NCBI GenBank assembly: GCA_014138725.1
Contig: JACJID010000001.1
Span: 1,798,001-1,862,000 of the forward strand
DNA length: 64,000 nt
Source of the DNA: Kutzneria viridogrisea
GTDB lineage: Bacteria; Actinomycetota; Actinomycetes; Mycobacteriales; Pseudonocardiaceae
Direction of reading: 5' to 3'
Part shown: piece by piece, positions 1-9,755 of the stretch
How positions within the stretch are numbered: the first letter of the stretch is position 1
How the letters are laid out: every line of letters begins with the position of its first letter
Translations under genes and position numbers: made by a program
The notes under the pieces: generated by a model
The model's input: only the letters and a program-made list of their open reading frames with translations
Databases searched by the model: none
Told to the model about the DNA's origin: nothing

Positions 1-1
1 G

Positions 2-718
2 GGACACGTGGTGCTGCGCAGTGCCGCCGCGGTCCTGGACCAGATCGACGCCGCCACGCGGGAACTGGCTGGCCTGCCCGCCGAGGGCGGCACGGTGCGG
101 CTCGGCTGGTTCGCCAGCGCGGGCGCCGTGCTGCTGCCCAGGGCCGTGGCCGCGCTGCGCCGCAGCCACCCGGCGATCACCGTCACCACCCGTGAGGGCA
201 CCACGCCCGCGCTGGTGCGTGCGCTGCGCGCGGGCAGCCTGGACCTCGCGCTGATCTCCTCGGCCCCGCCGTTCCGCCCGCCGGACGCCGAATCCCCGCC
301 GCTGGCCCTGCAAGTGCTCGCCGAGCGCAGCCTGCTGCTCGCCGTGCCCGTCAGCCACCCGCTGGCCAGCGGGGACTCCGTGGACATCGCGCAGTTGCAC
401 GGCCAGAGCTGGATCGCCGCCCAGTCCACCGGCGCGGACCAGTTGATGGGCGTGTGGCCCGGACTGGACGAGCGGCCGCGCATCGCGCACACCGCCCGCG
501 ACTGGCTGGCCAAGCTCCAGCTCGTCGCCGCCGGGTGTGGGCTGACCACCGTGTCCGCCTCGCTGGCCGCCGCCGCACCGCCCGGCGTGCGGGTCCTGCC
601 GGTGCGCGGCGGACCGCGGGAACGACGGCGCGTCCTGCTGGCTCGGCTGCCCGGCCCGCTCCCGGAACCGGCCGCCCGGGTCGCCGAGGCCCTGCGCGCC
701 GCCGTCGAGTCCGGGTAG
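2..718 (+). CDS. LysR-family transcriptional regulator, C-terminal part (5' end outside window)
   Basis: The frame is open from the first bases of the window, so the gene begins upstream and its N-terminal helix-turn-helix is not visible. What remains, about 238 residues, is a LysR substrate-binding domain. A linker helix is followed by a strand reading VRLGWFASAGAVLLP, then PRAVAALRRSHPAITVTTREG, and LRAGSLDLALIS, the usual order of a type 2 periplasmic-binding fold. The second lobe has LLLAVPVSHPLA and IAQLHGQSWIA. These proteins bind a small effector and regulate a neighbouring, often divergent, operon, but the target lies outside the window. No start codon can be assigned. Family call is confident; effector and target are unknown. 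Confidence 0.85.
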   Translation, partial: GHVVLRSAAAVLDQIDAATRELAGLPAEGGTVRLGWFASAGAVLLPRAVAALRRSHPAITVTTREGTTPALVRALRAGSLDLALISSAPPFRPPDAESPPLALQVLAERSLLLAVPVSHPLASGDSVDIAQLHGQSWIAAQSTGADQLMGVWPGLDERPRIAHTARDWLAKLQLVAAGCGLTTVSASLAAAAPPGVRVLPVRGGPRERRRVLLARLPGPLPEPAARVAEALRAAVESG

Positions 719-786
719 CTGCCGAAAGCCCACGGCGGCGATCGGGTGTGCGGCAGACTGGTCCGGACGACCTGGAGAGGGGGACG

Positions 787-3700
787 ATGCCCAGGCCCGA
801 ACGGCCGCTGAACTCCGAGGACAGCGCCCTGTTGCGGTTCGCGGCCGATCTGCGGCGCCTGCGGGAGAAGGCGGGCAGCCCCACCTACCGCCAGCTGGCC
901 AAGCTGGCGCACTACTCCACGGCGGCGCTGTCGGAGGCCGCCGCGGGGCGGCGGCTGCCCACCCTGCCGGTGACCCTGGCCTACGTGCGGGCCTGCGGCG
1001 GGGACGAGCAGGAGTGGGAGGCCCGCTGGCGCGAGCTCAGCGGGGACGTGCCCGCGGCCGCGCTCACCGAGACCGCGCCGTACGTGGGGCTCGCGGCGTT
1101 CCGCGCGGAGGAGGCCGACCGGTTCTTCGGGCGGGAGCGGGTGGTCGAGTCCCTGCTGGCCAGGGTGGGGGAGCGGCGGTTCCTGGGCTTGTTCGGGGCC
1201 TCGGGCTCGGGCAAGACCTCCGTGCTGCGCGCGGGCCTGATCGCGGAGCTGACCGAGCGGGGCGCGCCGGTGCTGGCGTTCACCCCGGGGGCGCGCCCGC
1301 TGGAGGAGTGCGCCGTGCGGCTGGCGGCACTGACCGGGCAGTCCTTCGGCGTGCTGGGCGCCGAGCTGGCCGCCGACCCGGGCAACCTGCACCTGGTGGT
1401 CCGGCAGTTCCTGCTCGAGCAGCGGCCGGAGATCGACCTGGTGCTGGTGGTGGACCAGTTCGAGGAGGTCTTCACGCTCTGCCAGGACCCGGCCGAGCGC
1501 GCGGGCTTCATCGCCGCACTGGTGCGGGCCGCGGGCGAGCCCACCAGCCGGACACGGGTGGTACTGGGCGCGCGGGCGGACTTCTTCGGCCACTGCGGGC
1601 AGTACCCGGAGCTGGTCGAGGCGCTCGCCGACGGCCAGGTGCTGCTGGGCGCGCTGGCCCCCGAGGAGCTGCGCCAGGTCATCACCCGCCCCGCGGTGCG
1701 GGTGGGATGCACGGTGGAGACCGCGCTGGTGGCGCGGATCATGGCCGACGCGGCGGGCCAGCCCGCGGTGCTGCCGATGGTCTCGCACGCCCTGCTGGAG
1801 ACCTGGCGCCGCCGCCAGGGCATCACGCTCACCCTCGCCGGCTACGAGGCGACCGGCGGCATCGCGCACGCCATCGCCCGCACCGCCGAGCAGACCTTCG
1901 AGCAGCTCTCGCCCGAGCAGCGCGAGGTGGCGCGGGGGATCTTCCTGCGGCTGGTCGCGCCCGGCGAGGGCACGGAGGACACCGCGCGCCGGATCACCCT
2001 GGACGAGCTGGACGAGCAGGCCAGACCGGTGCTGGACCGGCTGGCGGTGGCCCGGTTGATCACGCTGGACGAGAACACCGTGCAGGTGGCGCACGAGGCG
2101 CTGATCCGCTGCTGGCCCCGGTTGCGCGGCTGGGTCGGGGACAACCGCCAGGGGCTGCGCACCCATCGGCACCTCACCGAGGCCACCGCGGGCTGGGAGT
2201 CGTTGCACCGCGATCCCGGCACGCTCTACCGCGGCGCGCGGCTGGCCATCGCCCGGGCCTGGGCTCAGGCCAACCCGCGGCTGCTCACCGGGCGGGAACG
2301 CACCTTCCTGGACGCCAGCATCGCGGCCGAGGACGCCGAGCAGGCCTCGGCCCGCTCGCACACCGCGCGGCTGCGCGTGTTCGTGGCCATGCTGTCCTGC
2401 CTGCTGCTGGTGGCCTCCACAGCGGTGTTCGTCGCGATCCGCGCCCAGCAGACCACCGCCGAGCAACGCAACCGCGCCATCGCGCAGAAGGTGCTCGGGC
2501 AGGCCGCTCAGCTGCGCCCTGGCAACCCGGCGCTGTCGGCGCAACTGGACCTGGCCGCCTACCGGCTCGACCCCACCCCGGACGCGCGCGACGCCGTGCT
2601 GAGTGCCTTCACCGCGCCCTACGCGTCCGGGCTCGTCGGCCACACGGGCATGGTGCGCGCCGTGGCGTACAGCCCGGACGGCCACACCCTGGCCAGCGGG
2701 GACGACGTGAAGTCGGTGCGGCTGTGGCGGGTCGCCGACCCGGACCACCCCCAGCAGCTGGCCGTGCTGCCCGAGGCCACGGCCGGGATCGCCGCGCTGG
2801 CCTGGAGCGCGGACGGCCACCTGCTCGCGGTGGGCGCCAACGACGGGTCGGTGCGGCTGTGGGAGGTCACCGACCCGGCGCACCCCCGTCAGCTGTCGAG
2901 GTTCACCACGAAGACAACTTTGTTGTACGCCTTGGCCTTCAGCCCGAACAGCCACCTGCTGGCCACCGGCGGCAGCGGCACCCAGGACGACGCGGCGCAG
3001 TTGTGGGACCTCACCGACCCGACGCACCCCGGCCCGCTGGGGGCGCTGTCCGGCCAAGGCGGGGTGGTCAGGTCCCTGGCCTTCAGCACGGACGGCCGCA
3101 CGCTGGCCACCGGCACGGACCCGGTCAGCCCCCAGGACGTGCACAACGTGTTCCTCTGGGACGTCGGCGATCCGCGTGTTCCCCGGCTGCAATCCCCGTT
3201 GGCCGACCAGGGGTGCGACGCGTACGCGGTGGAGTTCAGCCCGGACGGCAAGTACCTGGCCACGGGCGAGCTGGACAACTCCGTGCGGGTGTGGGCCCTG
3301 TCCGGCTCGGGCCGCCCGCGGCAGGTCTACGCCTTCCCCGGGCACACCGACGTGGTGCGCGCGCTGGCCTGGACACCGGACAGCCACACGCTGGCCTCCG
3401 GCAGTGACGACGGCAAGGTCCGGTTCTGGCACATCCCCTTCGGCGGCGCGGCGGACACCAGCGCCGAGGTGCCCACCGGCAGCGCGGTGAGTTCGCTGGG
3501 GTTCAGCGCCGACGGGCGGATCCTGGCCGTCGCCTCGCACGACCGCACGATCAGGCTGGAGCAGGTCGCCGACCAGGTGCACCCGTGGCGGGCCGACACC
3601 CCGATGGGCACGGTGCAGTTCAGCCCGGACGGGCAGTTGCTCGTGGGCCTGACCGGGGGTGGCGGGGTGCAGGTGCGCGACCTCGGCAAGCCGGGCAGCG

Positions 3701-4626
3701 CACCGGTGATGCTCAAGCCGGACACCGGGCAGTGGACCTTTGACGCGCTGGCGGCCCTGGCCTTCCGCGGCCACACCCTGGACTTCCTCACCGACCAGGG
3801 CACGGGCGTGGCGATCAGGAGCTGGCCGGACGGCGACCCGGCGCGGGCCGTGCAGGGCGAGCCGGTCACCCTGGGCCGGGCCGAGGGCGTGCAGCTGTCC
3901 GCGTTCAGCGCCAACGGGAAACTGCTCGCCGTGACGAACCGGGAAGCAGGCGCGACCGTCACCCTCGTGGACAGCGCCGATCCCGCGCACCCACGCCGGA
4001 TCGGCGCGCTCACCGGGTTGACCAGCCGATCGCTGTCCGCGGCGTTCAGCCACGACGGCACCCTGCTGGCCGTCGGCGGGGACGACAGCACCGTGAGCCT
4101 GTGGGACATCTCGCGCCCGGCCACCCCGCGCAGGCTCGCCACCGTGCCCTCGCACACCGTGGGCACGGTCAACGCGGCCGCCTTCGGCCCCGACGAGCAC
4201 ACGCTGGTGACCTCGGGTCCGGACAACACCATGCTGCTGTGGGACCTCACCAACCCGGCCTCGCCGAAGCGGACCGGCACGCTCGCCGGGCACGCCGACA
4301 CGGTGTACGGCATCGTGTTCAGCCCGGACGGCCACCTGGCGGCCACCTCCAGCGCCGACCGCTCCGTGCGCTTGTGGGACGTGACCGATCCGCGCGCCCC
4401 GGTCGAGGCGGGCACGATCTCCGGTCTCACCGGGGCGGTGTACGGGATCGCGTTCAGCCCCAACGGTCACACGGTGGCCACCGGCGGCGCGGACCACACC
4501 ACGCGGCTGTGGGAGGCTGACGTGCAGCACGCCGCCGCCCGCATCTGCGCGCTGGCCCGCCCCGGCCTGAGCCGCGCCGAGTGGGACACCTACCTGCCCG
4601 GTGTGGACTACTCGCCGCCGTGCTGA
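787..4626 (+). CDS. XRE-like HTH / nSTAND ATPase / WD40-repeat signalling protein
   Basis: A protein of 1,279 residues. Residues about 15-75 form an XRE-like helix-turn-helix (YRQLAKLAHYSTAALSEAAAGRRLPT). Next comes a STAND-type NTPase with Walker A GASGSGKTS near 137-145 and Walker B LVLVVDQFEEV near 218-228. A hydrophobic segment at about 531-553 probably spans the membrane, and about 617-1245 is a long array of WD40 repeats (repeated FSPDGHxLA and VRLWDVTDP blocks). The ATG is preceded by a purine-rich GGAGAGGGGG. STAND proteins are ATP-driven switches in which the repeat domain senses a ligand and the N-terminal domain is the output. In actinomycetes this architecture is common and its ligand is usually unknown. 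A conflict or defence role is possible but has no local support. Confidence 0.9.
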   Translation: MPRPERPLNSEDSALLRFAADLRRLREKAGSPTYRQLAKLAHYSTAALSEAAAGRRLPTLPVTLAYVRACGGDEQEWEARWRELSGDVPAAALTETAPYVGLAAFRAEEADRFFGRERVVESLLARVGERRFLGLFGASGSGKTSVLRAGLIAELTERGAPVLAFTPGARPLEECAVRLAALTGQSFGVLGAELAADPGNLHLVVRQFLLEQRPEIDLVLVVDQFEEVFTLCQDPAERAGFIAALVRAAGEPTSRTRVVLGARADFFGHCGQYPELVEALADGQVLLGALAPEELRQVITRPAVRVGCTVETALVARIMADAAGQPAVLPMVSHALLETWRRRQGITLTLAGYEATGGIAHAIARTAEQTFEQLSPEQREVARGIFLRLVAPGEGTEDTARRITLDELDEQARPVLDRLAVARLITLDENTVQVAHEALIRCWPRLRGWVGDNRQGLRTHRHLTEATAGWESLHRDPGTLYRGARLAIARAWAQANPRLLTGRERTFLDASIAAEDAEQASARSHTARLRVFVAMLSCLLLVASTAVFVAIRAQQTTAEQRNRAIAQKVLGQAAQLRPGNPALSAQLDLAAYRLDPTPDARDAVLSAFTAPYASGLVGHTGMVRAVAYSPDGHTLASGDDVKSVRLWRVADPDHPQQLAVLPEATAGIAALAWSADGHLLAVGANDGSVRLWEVTDPAHPRQLSRFTTKTTLLYALAFSPNSHLLATGGSGTQDDAAQLWDLTDPTHPGPLGALSGQGGVVRSLAFSTDGRTLATGTDPVSPQDVHNVFLWDVGDPRVPRLQSPLADQGCDAYAVEFSPDGKYLATGELDNSVRVWALSGSGRPRQVYAFPGHTDVVRALAWTPDSHTLASGSDDGKVRFWHIPFGGAADTSAEVPTGSAVSSLGFSADGRILAVASHDRTIRLEQVADQVHPWRADTPMGTVQFSPDGQLLVGLTGGGGVQVRDLGKPGSAPVMLKPDTGQWTFDALAALAFRGHTLDFLTDQGTGVAIRSWPDGDPARAVQGEPVTLGRAEGVQLSAFSANGKLLAVTNREAGATVTLVDSADPAHPRRIGALTGLTSRSLSAAFSHDGTLLAVGGDDSTVSLWDISRPATPRRLATVPSHTVGTVNAAAFGPDEHTLVTSGPDNTMLLWDLTNPASPKRTGTLAGHADTVYGIVFSPDGHLAATSSADRSVRLWDVTDPRAPVEAGTISGLTGAVYGIAFSPNGHTVATGGADHTTRLWEADVQHAAARICALARPGLSRAEWDTYLPGVDYSPPC

Positions 4627-4765
4627 TCTTTGCTGCGCCGCAAGGACTTCCACGATCGGAGCAACCCGGTCGCGGTGGTCGCACGTCCGGGTGACCTTCG
4701 GCCTACGGCCGCACCCGTTGTGGCTTACTGGCTGGACAGGACAACGGAGAGGCGGTCAGTGCAGC

Positions 4766-6001
4766 ATGTCCGTGATGTCTCGTCTACTCACCCCGCTCGC
4801 AGCCGACGACCTGGCGCAACGGGCTGCCACCCTGGTGGCGGACATGAGAGCTGCTCCCACGGGCGAGTTGTCCGCCCTGCTCGGCGGGGACCCCGGCCTG
4901 GCTCCGCAACAGGCGTCCAGCCTGCTGTTCCTGTCCGAGCAACCCACCACCCTGGGCATGTCCGCGGCCAGGCTGCCGCTGCTGCTCGCGGGCAGGCCGG
5001 GGGAGCCGCCGCCGCTTGCCGAGCCCGAGCCCGAGGACTCCGAGGAGGTCCCGGAGCTGTTCTGCCCCGGCCCGGTGCGGGACAACCCCGCGCTGGGTGA
5101 GGAGGTCAACGAGCGCATGGTGGAGTGGGCCGCGCAGGTGGGCATCTACGACGGGCGGCTGGAGCACCTGCGGTCCTGCGGGTTCGGGCGGCTGATGATG
5201 CTCACGCACCCGGGCACCGAGGACCCGGACCGGTTGCTGGCGGCCACCAAGGTGGTCGTGGCGGAGTGGGCCTCCGACGACTACTACCTGGACGAGGCGG
5301 AGATGGGCGCCGACCCGGAGATGACGGCCGCCCGCTTCGGCGTGCTCTACGGGGTGGTGGACCCGGTGGCCCTGCCCCAGCGCTACCGGCACGAGCTCGA
5401 CCGGTTCATCAAGGAGGAACCGATCGCGCTGGCCTTCCGCAGCGGCATGGAACACCTCGCCCGGTACACGACGGTGCCGCAGATGGCCAGGTTCCAGCAC
5501 CAGATGGCGATCCTGTTCACCGCACTGGACCAGAACGCGAGTTGGCGGCACACCGGCAGGCGCCCCAGGGTGTGGGAGTACCTGATGCACCGCTCGCACA
5601 ACAGCTACCTGCCGCCGATGATCCTGGTCGACGTGGTGGCCGGGTACGAGCTGCCCGCCCAGGAGTTCTTCCACCCGCAGGTGCGCAGGGCGTACAGCAT
5701 GGCGGGCACAGCGGCGGTGCTGCTCAACGACCTGCACTCGATGGACAAGGAGGCCGATGACGACATCAGCCTGCCGATCGCGCTCATGGAGGAGGAGGGC
5801 TGCTCGCGGCAGCAGGCCGTCAAGCGCACGGTGGAGATCCACAACGAGCTGATGCGCGGCTTCGTCGCCGAGGCCGCGGCGCTGAGCCTGACGGGTTCCC
5901 CGATGCTGCACCGCTTCCTGGCCGACACCTGGGCCTGGTGCGGCGGCAGCCGGGAGTGGCACGCCACCAGCAGGCGCTACCACGCCACCACCGCGGCCTG
6001 A
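4766..6001 (+). CDS. 2-methylisoborneol synthase (class I terpene cyclase), probable encapsulin cargo
   Basis: Cyclises 2-methyl-GPP to the earthy odorant 2-methylisoborneol. The 411-residue protein has an acidic metal-binding motif DDYYLDE near 171-177 and the NSE triad NDLHSMDKE near 321-329. The first 110 residues look disordered and Pro/Glu-rich, with a short conserved-looking patch EQPTTLGMSAARL. In Family 2B encapsulin systems the disordered N-terminus of this enzyme is thought to direct it into the shell. The ATG at 4766 is chosen because the open frame upstream has no terpene-cyclase character; a GGAG lies 16 nt before it, and the Met at 4775 is an alternative. It converges on the methyltransferase/encapsulin operon rather than being part of it, which differs from the usual same-strand arrangement. 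Confidence 0.93.
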   Translation: MSVMSRLLTPLAADDLAQRAATLVADMRAAPTGELSALLGGDPGLAPQQASSLLFLSEQPTTLGMSAARLPLLLAGRPGEPPPLAEPEPEDSEEVPELFCPGPVRDNPALGEEVNERMVEWAAQVGIYDGRLEHLRSCGFGRLMMLTHPGTEDPDRLLAATKVVVAEWASDDYYLDEAEMGADPEMTAARFGVLYGVVDPVALPQRYRHELDRFIKEEPIALAFRSGMEHLARYTTVPQMARFQHQMAILFTALDQNASWRHTGRRPRVWEYLMHRSHNSYLPPMILVDVVAGYELPAQEFFHPQVRRAYSMAGTAAVLLNDLHSMDKEADDDISLPIALMEEEGCSRQQAVKRTVEIHNELMRGFVAEAAALSLTGSPMLHRFLADTWAWCGGSREWHATSRRYHATTAA

Positions 6002-6015
6002 CCGCGGAAACACAT

Positions 6016-6050
6016 CAGGGGCGGTGCGAGTGATCCTCGCACCGCCCCTG
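6016..6050. terminator. Bidirectional intrinsic hairpin between convergent 2-MIB genes
   Basis: A perfect 15-bp inverted repeat, CAGGGGCGGTGCGAG / CTCGCACCGCCCCTG, encloses a 5-nt loop TGATC. It sits in the 59-nt gap between the convergent synthase and methyltransferase stop codons, so it probably terminates both transcripts. There is no long T tract, which is usual for GC-rich terminators. Confidence 0.85.
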
Positions 6051-6060
6051 GCGTGTGTGG

Positions 6061-6912
6061 TCAGACCCGGTCCGCGGCGATGAGCAGGTAGTGGAAGCTG
6101 CCCTCACGGTAGGCGGTCAGGAACGGGTCCTCGATGCCGGTGGCCACCGAGGACTTGGCGCGCAGCTCCCAGTACGGGATGGTGGCAGCGGTCAGGTCGG
6201 TGACGGCGATGGGCACGAGGTTGTTGGCCTGCATGGCCTTGAAGTACTCGCTGCGCGGGTGGATGTTGCAGATGTAGTGCTGGTCGATCTGGCTGACGGC
6301 GCGGGAGCGGCCCCCGGTGAGGTCGTTGTAGCAGCCGGTGATCGTCACATAGCGCCCGCCCTGAACGAGTTGGCGGGCGTGTTCGGCGAACAACTCGTGC
6401 AGGTCCACGTACATGGTGCTCTCGTTGTTCCAGATGGCCCTGCGGGAAGCCGACTCGAACCCGGTGTCGAGCATGTTGCGGAAGTGGTACCGGACCCGGT
6501 CGTCGACCCCGCGCTTGCGGGCCTGCTCGTTGGCGAAGTCCACCTGTTGCTGGGAGATGGACACCCCGTCGACCTCGCAGCCGAAGCGCAGGTTCGCCAT
6601 GATGCTGGTGCCGCCGCGCCCGCACCCGGCGTCCAGCAGCGCGTCCTCGGGGCCGACCTGGCCCAGGTGGTCCAGCAGCACCTCGGCCTGCGCGGTCTCC
6701 AGCCGGTGCATCTCGGCGATGATCCGTTCGTCCCTGGTGCTCTCCGGACCCTCCAGCACCGAGGGGTCGTAGTCACCGAGCCCGTAGTGGTGGTGGTACA
6801 GGCCGTCGACATCGCCCAGGCGCAGGTTGACCGGGTCCTTCTCGTTGTTCCAGTAGGACGCGATCGAGCGCTGGTAGGGGGTGCGCAGGACGGGCTGGTC
6901 CGTAGTGGTCAT
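6061..6912 (-). CDS. Geranyl diphosphate 2-C-methyltransferase
   Basis: SAM-dependent methylation of geranyl diphosphate to 2-methyl-GPP, the substrate of the terpene cyclase encoded opposite. The 283-residue protein has the SAM-binding motif LLDAGCGRGGTSIMA followed by VDGVSISQQQVDFANEQA. It also shows the family-typical N-terminal region IASYWNNEKDPVNLRLGDVDGLYHHHYG. The ATG at 6912 is preferred over in-frame upstream starts because AAGGAG lies 9 nt before it; the longer version would translate through that ribosome site. It is the last gene of a minus-strand operon, 28 nt after the second shell gene. Confidence 0.94.
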   Translation of the reverse strand: MTTTDQPVLRTPYQRSIASYWNNEKDPVNLRLGDVDGLYHHHYGLGDYDPSVLEGPESTRDERIIAEMHRLETAQAEVLLDHLGQVGPEDALLDAGCGRGGTSIMANLRFGCEVDGVSISQQQVDFANEQARKRGVDDRVRYHFRNMLDTGFESASRRAIWNNESTMYVDLHELFAEHARQLVQGGRYVTITGCYNDLTGGRSRAVSQIDQHYICNIHPRSEYFKAMQANNLVPIAVTDLTAATIPYWELRAKSSVATGIEDPFLTAYREGSFHYLLIAADRV

Positions 6913-6940
6913 GTGCAGGAACTCCTTCAGTCCGGTGTGG

Positions 6941-8326
6941 TCACCCGAGCTGGACATCGTCGAGCACGCCGAGCGCGCTGGGCACCAGCACGGCGGCGGA
7001 GTAGTAGGTGCTGACCAGGTAGGAGATGATCGCCTTCTCGCTGATCCCCATGAACCGCACGGAAAGACCGGGCTCGCGCTCCTCGGCGAGGCCGACCTGC
7101 CGCAGGCCGATCACCCCGTCGTCGTCCACGCCGGTGCGCAGTGCCAGCACCGAGGAGGTGTTGTGCCCGGTGATCGGGATCTTGTCGCAGGGCAGGATCG
7201 GCACGCCTCGCCAGGACTGCACCTGGTGGCCCTGGTAGTCGACTGTGGGCGGGTACAGCCGCCGGGCCGTGCACTGCCTGCGGATCGCGGCGATCGTCCT
7301 GGGGTGGGCCAGGAAGAACCGCGTCTTGCGGCGGCGGGCCAGCAGCTCGTCCATGTCCTCAGGGGTGGGCGGACCCGTGCGCGGGTGCACGCGCTGCTTG
7401 GGGTCCACGTTGTGCAGCAGCCCGAAGTCGCGGTTGTTGACGATCTCGTGTTCCTGGCGCTCGCGCAGGGCCTCGATGGTCAGCCGCAACTGCTGCTCGG
7501 TCTGGTTCATCGGCTCGTTGTAGAGATCGGCCACCCGGGAGTGCACCCGCAGCACCGTCTGCGCGAGGCTGAGTTCGTACTCCCGCGGGAACTCCTCGTA
7601 GTCCACGAACGTGCCCGGCAGGGTCGGTTCGCCGGTGTGGCCCGCCGACAGCTCGATCGCGGCCTCGCCGTGCTTGTTCTGCGCCTGCGCGCCACGTTCG
7701 CGGAACCCTCGCAGGTGCGCGCGCAGCGCGGGGGACTGGTCGACCACCGCGTGGAAGTCCTGTATGGACAAGGTCAGCACGGTGCACCGCGTGCTCGCAC
7801 GAGCGGTGTACGGCCAGGTGCCCGGCTGGTCGGTCAGCACCTGCTCGCCGAGATGGTCCCCGTCGGCGAGCGTGCCCAGCGCGGTCTGGTCCCCGTACTT
7901 GCCCGCGCCGGTTTTGTCCACGCGACCGTGCGCGATCAGCACGAGCTGGTCGGCGGCACGTCCCGACTCCACCACGAGATCCCCGGCCGACAGGTCGTGC
8001 TGGGTGAACCGGTTCGCCAGGGTGCTGAGCACCTCGCTGTCGTCGAACCCGCGCAGCGCGGCCACCTCGCCCAGCTCGGCGGGGATCACCCGTACCTGGG
8101 CGCCGGTACGGACGAACTCGATGCATCCGTCGCCGACGGTGTAGGTGAGTCGGCGGTTGACCCGGTAGGTACCGCCCTGGATGTCCTCCCAGGGCAGGGC
8201 GCGCAGTAGCCAGCGCGGGCTGATGCCCTGCATCTGGGGCGCGGTCTTGGTTGTGGTGGCCAGGTTCCGCGCCGCGGCGGTGCCCAGGCTCTGCGCGGAC
8301 TGCCGGCTGTCGAGGGTCTCGGTCAC
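6941..8326 (-). CDS. Family 2B encapsulin shell protein with cNMP-binding-like domain (copy B)
   Basis: A 461-residue capsid-like shell protein of the HK97 fold. An N-terminal arm ([15 protein letters not shown]) is followed by a Crp-type cyclic-nucleotide-binding-like domain at about 100-190 ([40 protein letters not shown]). The capsid core follows, with [33 protein letters not shown] and the C-terminal [29 protein letters not shown]. The domain can be mistaken for a Crp regulator, but no DNA-binding HTH is seen. Family 2B shells enclose 2-methylisoborneol synthase in streptomycetes, which matches the neighbouring cyclase. The GTG start at 8326 has GGAG nine nt upstream and gives an MTETL N-terminus like that of copy A. 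It is 16 nt downstream of copy A. Whether the domain binds a nucleotide is unknown. Confidence 0.92.
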   Translation of the reverse strand: MTETLDSRQSAQSLGTAAARNLATTTKTAPQMQGISPRWLLRALPWEDIQGGTYRVNRRLTYTVGDGCIEFVRTGAQVRVIPAELGEVAALRGFDDSEVLSTLANRFTQHDLSAGDLVVESGRAADQLVLIAHGRVDKTGAGKYGDQTALGTLADGDHLGEQVLTDQPGTWPYTARASTRCTVLTLSIQDFHAVVDQSPALRAHLRGFRERGAQAQNKHGEAAIELSAGHTGEPTLPGTFVDYEEFPREYELSLAQTVLRVHSRVADLYNEPMNQTEQQLRLTIEALRERQEHEIVNNRDFGLLHNVDPKQRVHPRTGPPTPEDMDELLARRRKTRFFLAHPRTIAAIRRQCTARRLYPPTVDYQGHQVQSWRGVPILPCDKIPITGHNTSSVLALRTGVDDDGVIGLRQVGLAEEREPGLSVRFMGISEKAIISYLVSTYYSAAVLVPSALGVLDDVQLG

Positions 8327-8342
8327 GACTCGGAACTCCGTC

Positions 8343-9755
8343 TCAGTCGGTGCGGCCCAGTTCGACGTCCTCCAGGATCGCCAGCGCGTCGGGCACCAGC
8401 ACGGCGGCCGAGAAGTAGGCGCTGACCAGGTAGGAGATGATCGCCTTCTCGCTGATTCCCATGAACCGCACGGAAAGCCCCGGCTTGTACTCGTCGGGGA
8501 TCGCGGTGGGCTGTAGGCCGATCACGCCCTGGCTCTCCTGACCGGTCCGCATCAGGATGATCGAGGAGGTGGCCTGCTCGGTGACCGGGATCTTGTTGCA
8601 CGGCAACAGGGGAATACCGCGCCAGGCGGGGACCTGGTGGCCGTTGAACTCGGCCGTGTCCGGGTAGATGCCCGCCCTGGTGCAGGCGGTGGCGAACGCG
8701 ACGATGGTCTTGGGGTGGGCGAGGAAGACCGAGGGGTCCTTCCACACCTTGGACAGCAGCTCGTCCATGTCGTCGGGGGTGGGCGGGCCGGACCGGGTGG
8801 GGATGCGCTGGCTGAAGTCGGCGTTGTGCAACAGCCCGAAGTCCCGGCTGTTGACCATCTCGTGTTCCTGGCGCTCGCGCAGGGCCTCGATGGTCAGCCG
8901 CAACTGCTGCTCGGTCTGGTTCATCGGCTCGTTGTAGAGATCGGCCACCCTCGAGTGCACCCGCAGCACCGTCTGCGCCACGGACAGCTCGTACTCCCGC
9001 GGCGCGGAGTCGTAGTCCACGAAGGTGCCCGGCAGGTCCGGCTCACCGGTGTGGCCCGCCGACATCTCGATCGAGGCCTCGCCGTGCTCGTCGGTGCCCA
9101 GCGCGGCGTTGGCCTGGAACATCACCAGCTGCTCACGCAGCGCCTCGGAGGAGGTGGACACCTCCTGGAACGCCGCGCGGGACAGGGTCAGCACGGTGGT
9201 GCTGGTCGCCGCCTTCGCGGTGAACTCCCACGCCCCCTCGGTCTCCACCAGGTTGCGGTCGCCGAAGTAGTCCCCGTCGGCCAGGGTGCCCAGCACGGTC
9301 TCGTCCCCGTACTTGCCCGCACCGACCTTGCTGACCTTGCCGTGCGCGATCAGCACGACCTGGTCGGCGGCCTGCCCGGCCGCCACGATGGTCTCCCCCG
9401 CGCTGAACTCGCGCTGGGTGAACCGCCCGGCCAGCGCGGTCAGCACCGCCATGTCCTCGAAGCCGCGCAGGATCGACAGCTCGCCCAGCTCGGCGGGGAT
9501 CACCCGCACTTCGGCGCCGGTGGCCACGAACTCGATGCGCCCGTCACCCACCGTGTAGCTCAGCCGCCGGTTCACCCGGTACACGCCACCGTTGACCTGC
9601 ACCCAGGGCAGCACCCGCAGCAGCCAGCGCGAGGTGATCCCCTGCATCTGGGGGACCGACTTGGTGGTGGTCGACAGGTTCCGCGCGGCGGCGGTCCCCA
9701 GGCTCAGCTGGGACTGACTCTCGGTGCCGACACCCGGTTCCAAGGTCTCCGTCAC
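8343..9755 (-). CDS. Family 2B encapsulin shell protein with cNMP-binding-like domain (copy A)
   Basis: A 470-residue paralogue of the next gene with the same order: N-terminal arm, cNMP-binding-like domain at about 100-195 ([23 protein letters not shown]), then the capsid core ending [29 protein letters not shown]. It is the first gene of the operon shell A-shell B-methyltransferase. The GTG at 9755 is chosen because GAGGAG lies nine nt upstream and the resulting MTETLEPG matches the paralogue; the upstream TTG at 9761 sits too close to that site. The two copies diverge most in the cNMP-like domain and are nearly identical over parts of the capsid core. That is consistent with a two-component shell whose subunits differ mainly outside the core. 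Confidence 0.92.
   Translation of the reverse strand: MTETLEPGVGTESQSQLSLGTAAARNLSTTTKSVPQMQGITSRWLLRVLPWVQVNGGVYRVNRRLSYTVGDGRIEFVATGAEVRVIPAELGELSILRGFEDMAVLTALAGRFTQREFSAGETIVAAGQAADQVVLIAHGKVSKVGAGKYGDETVLGTLADGDYFGDRNLVETEGAWEFTAKAATSTTVLTLSRAAFQEVSTSSEALREQLVMFQANAALGTDEHGEASIEMSAGHTGEPDLPGTFVDYDSAPREYELSVAQTVLRVHSRVADLYNEPMNQTEQQLRLTIEALRERQEHEMVNSRDFGLLHNADFSQRIPTRSGPPTPDDMDELLSKVWKDPSVFLAHPKTIVAFATACTRAGIYPDTAEFNGHQVPAWRGIPLLPCNKIPVTEQATSSIILMRTGQESQGVIGLQPTAIPDEYKPGLSVRFMGISEKAIISYLVSAYFSAAVLVPDALAILEDVELGRTD

Noticed and set aside
4601-4765. N-terminal extension of the terpene cyclase
   Set aside because: The extra 55 residues have no terpene-cyclase character and overlap the end of the upstream WD40 gene.
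6941-9755. Two Crp-family transcription regulators
   Set aside because: The cNMP-binding-like domain is there, but the rest is a capsid-like fold and no DNA-binding HTH is present.
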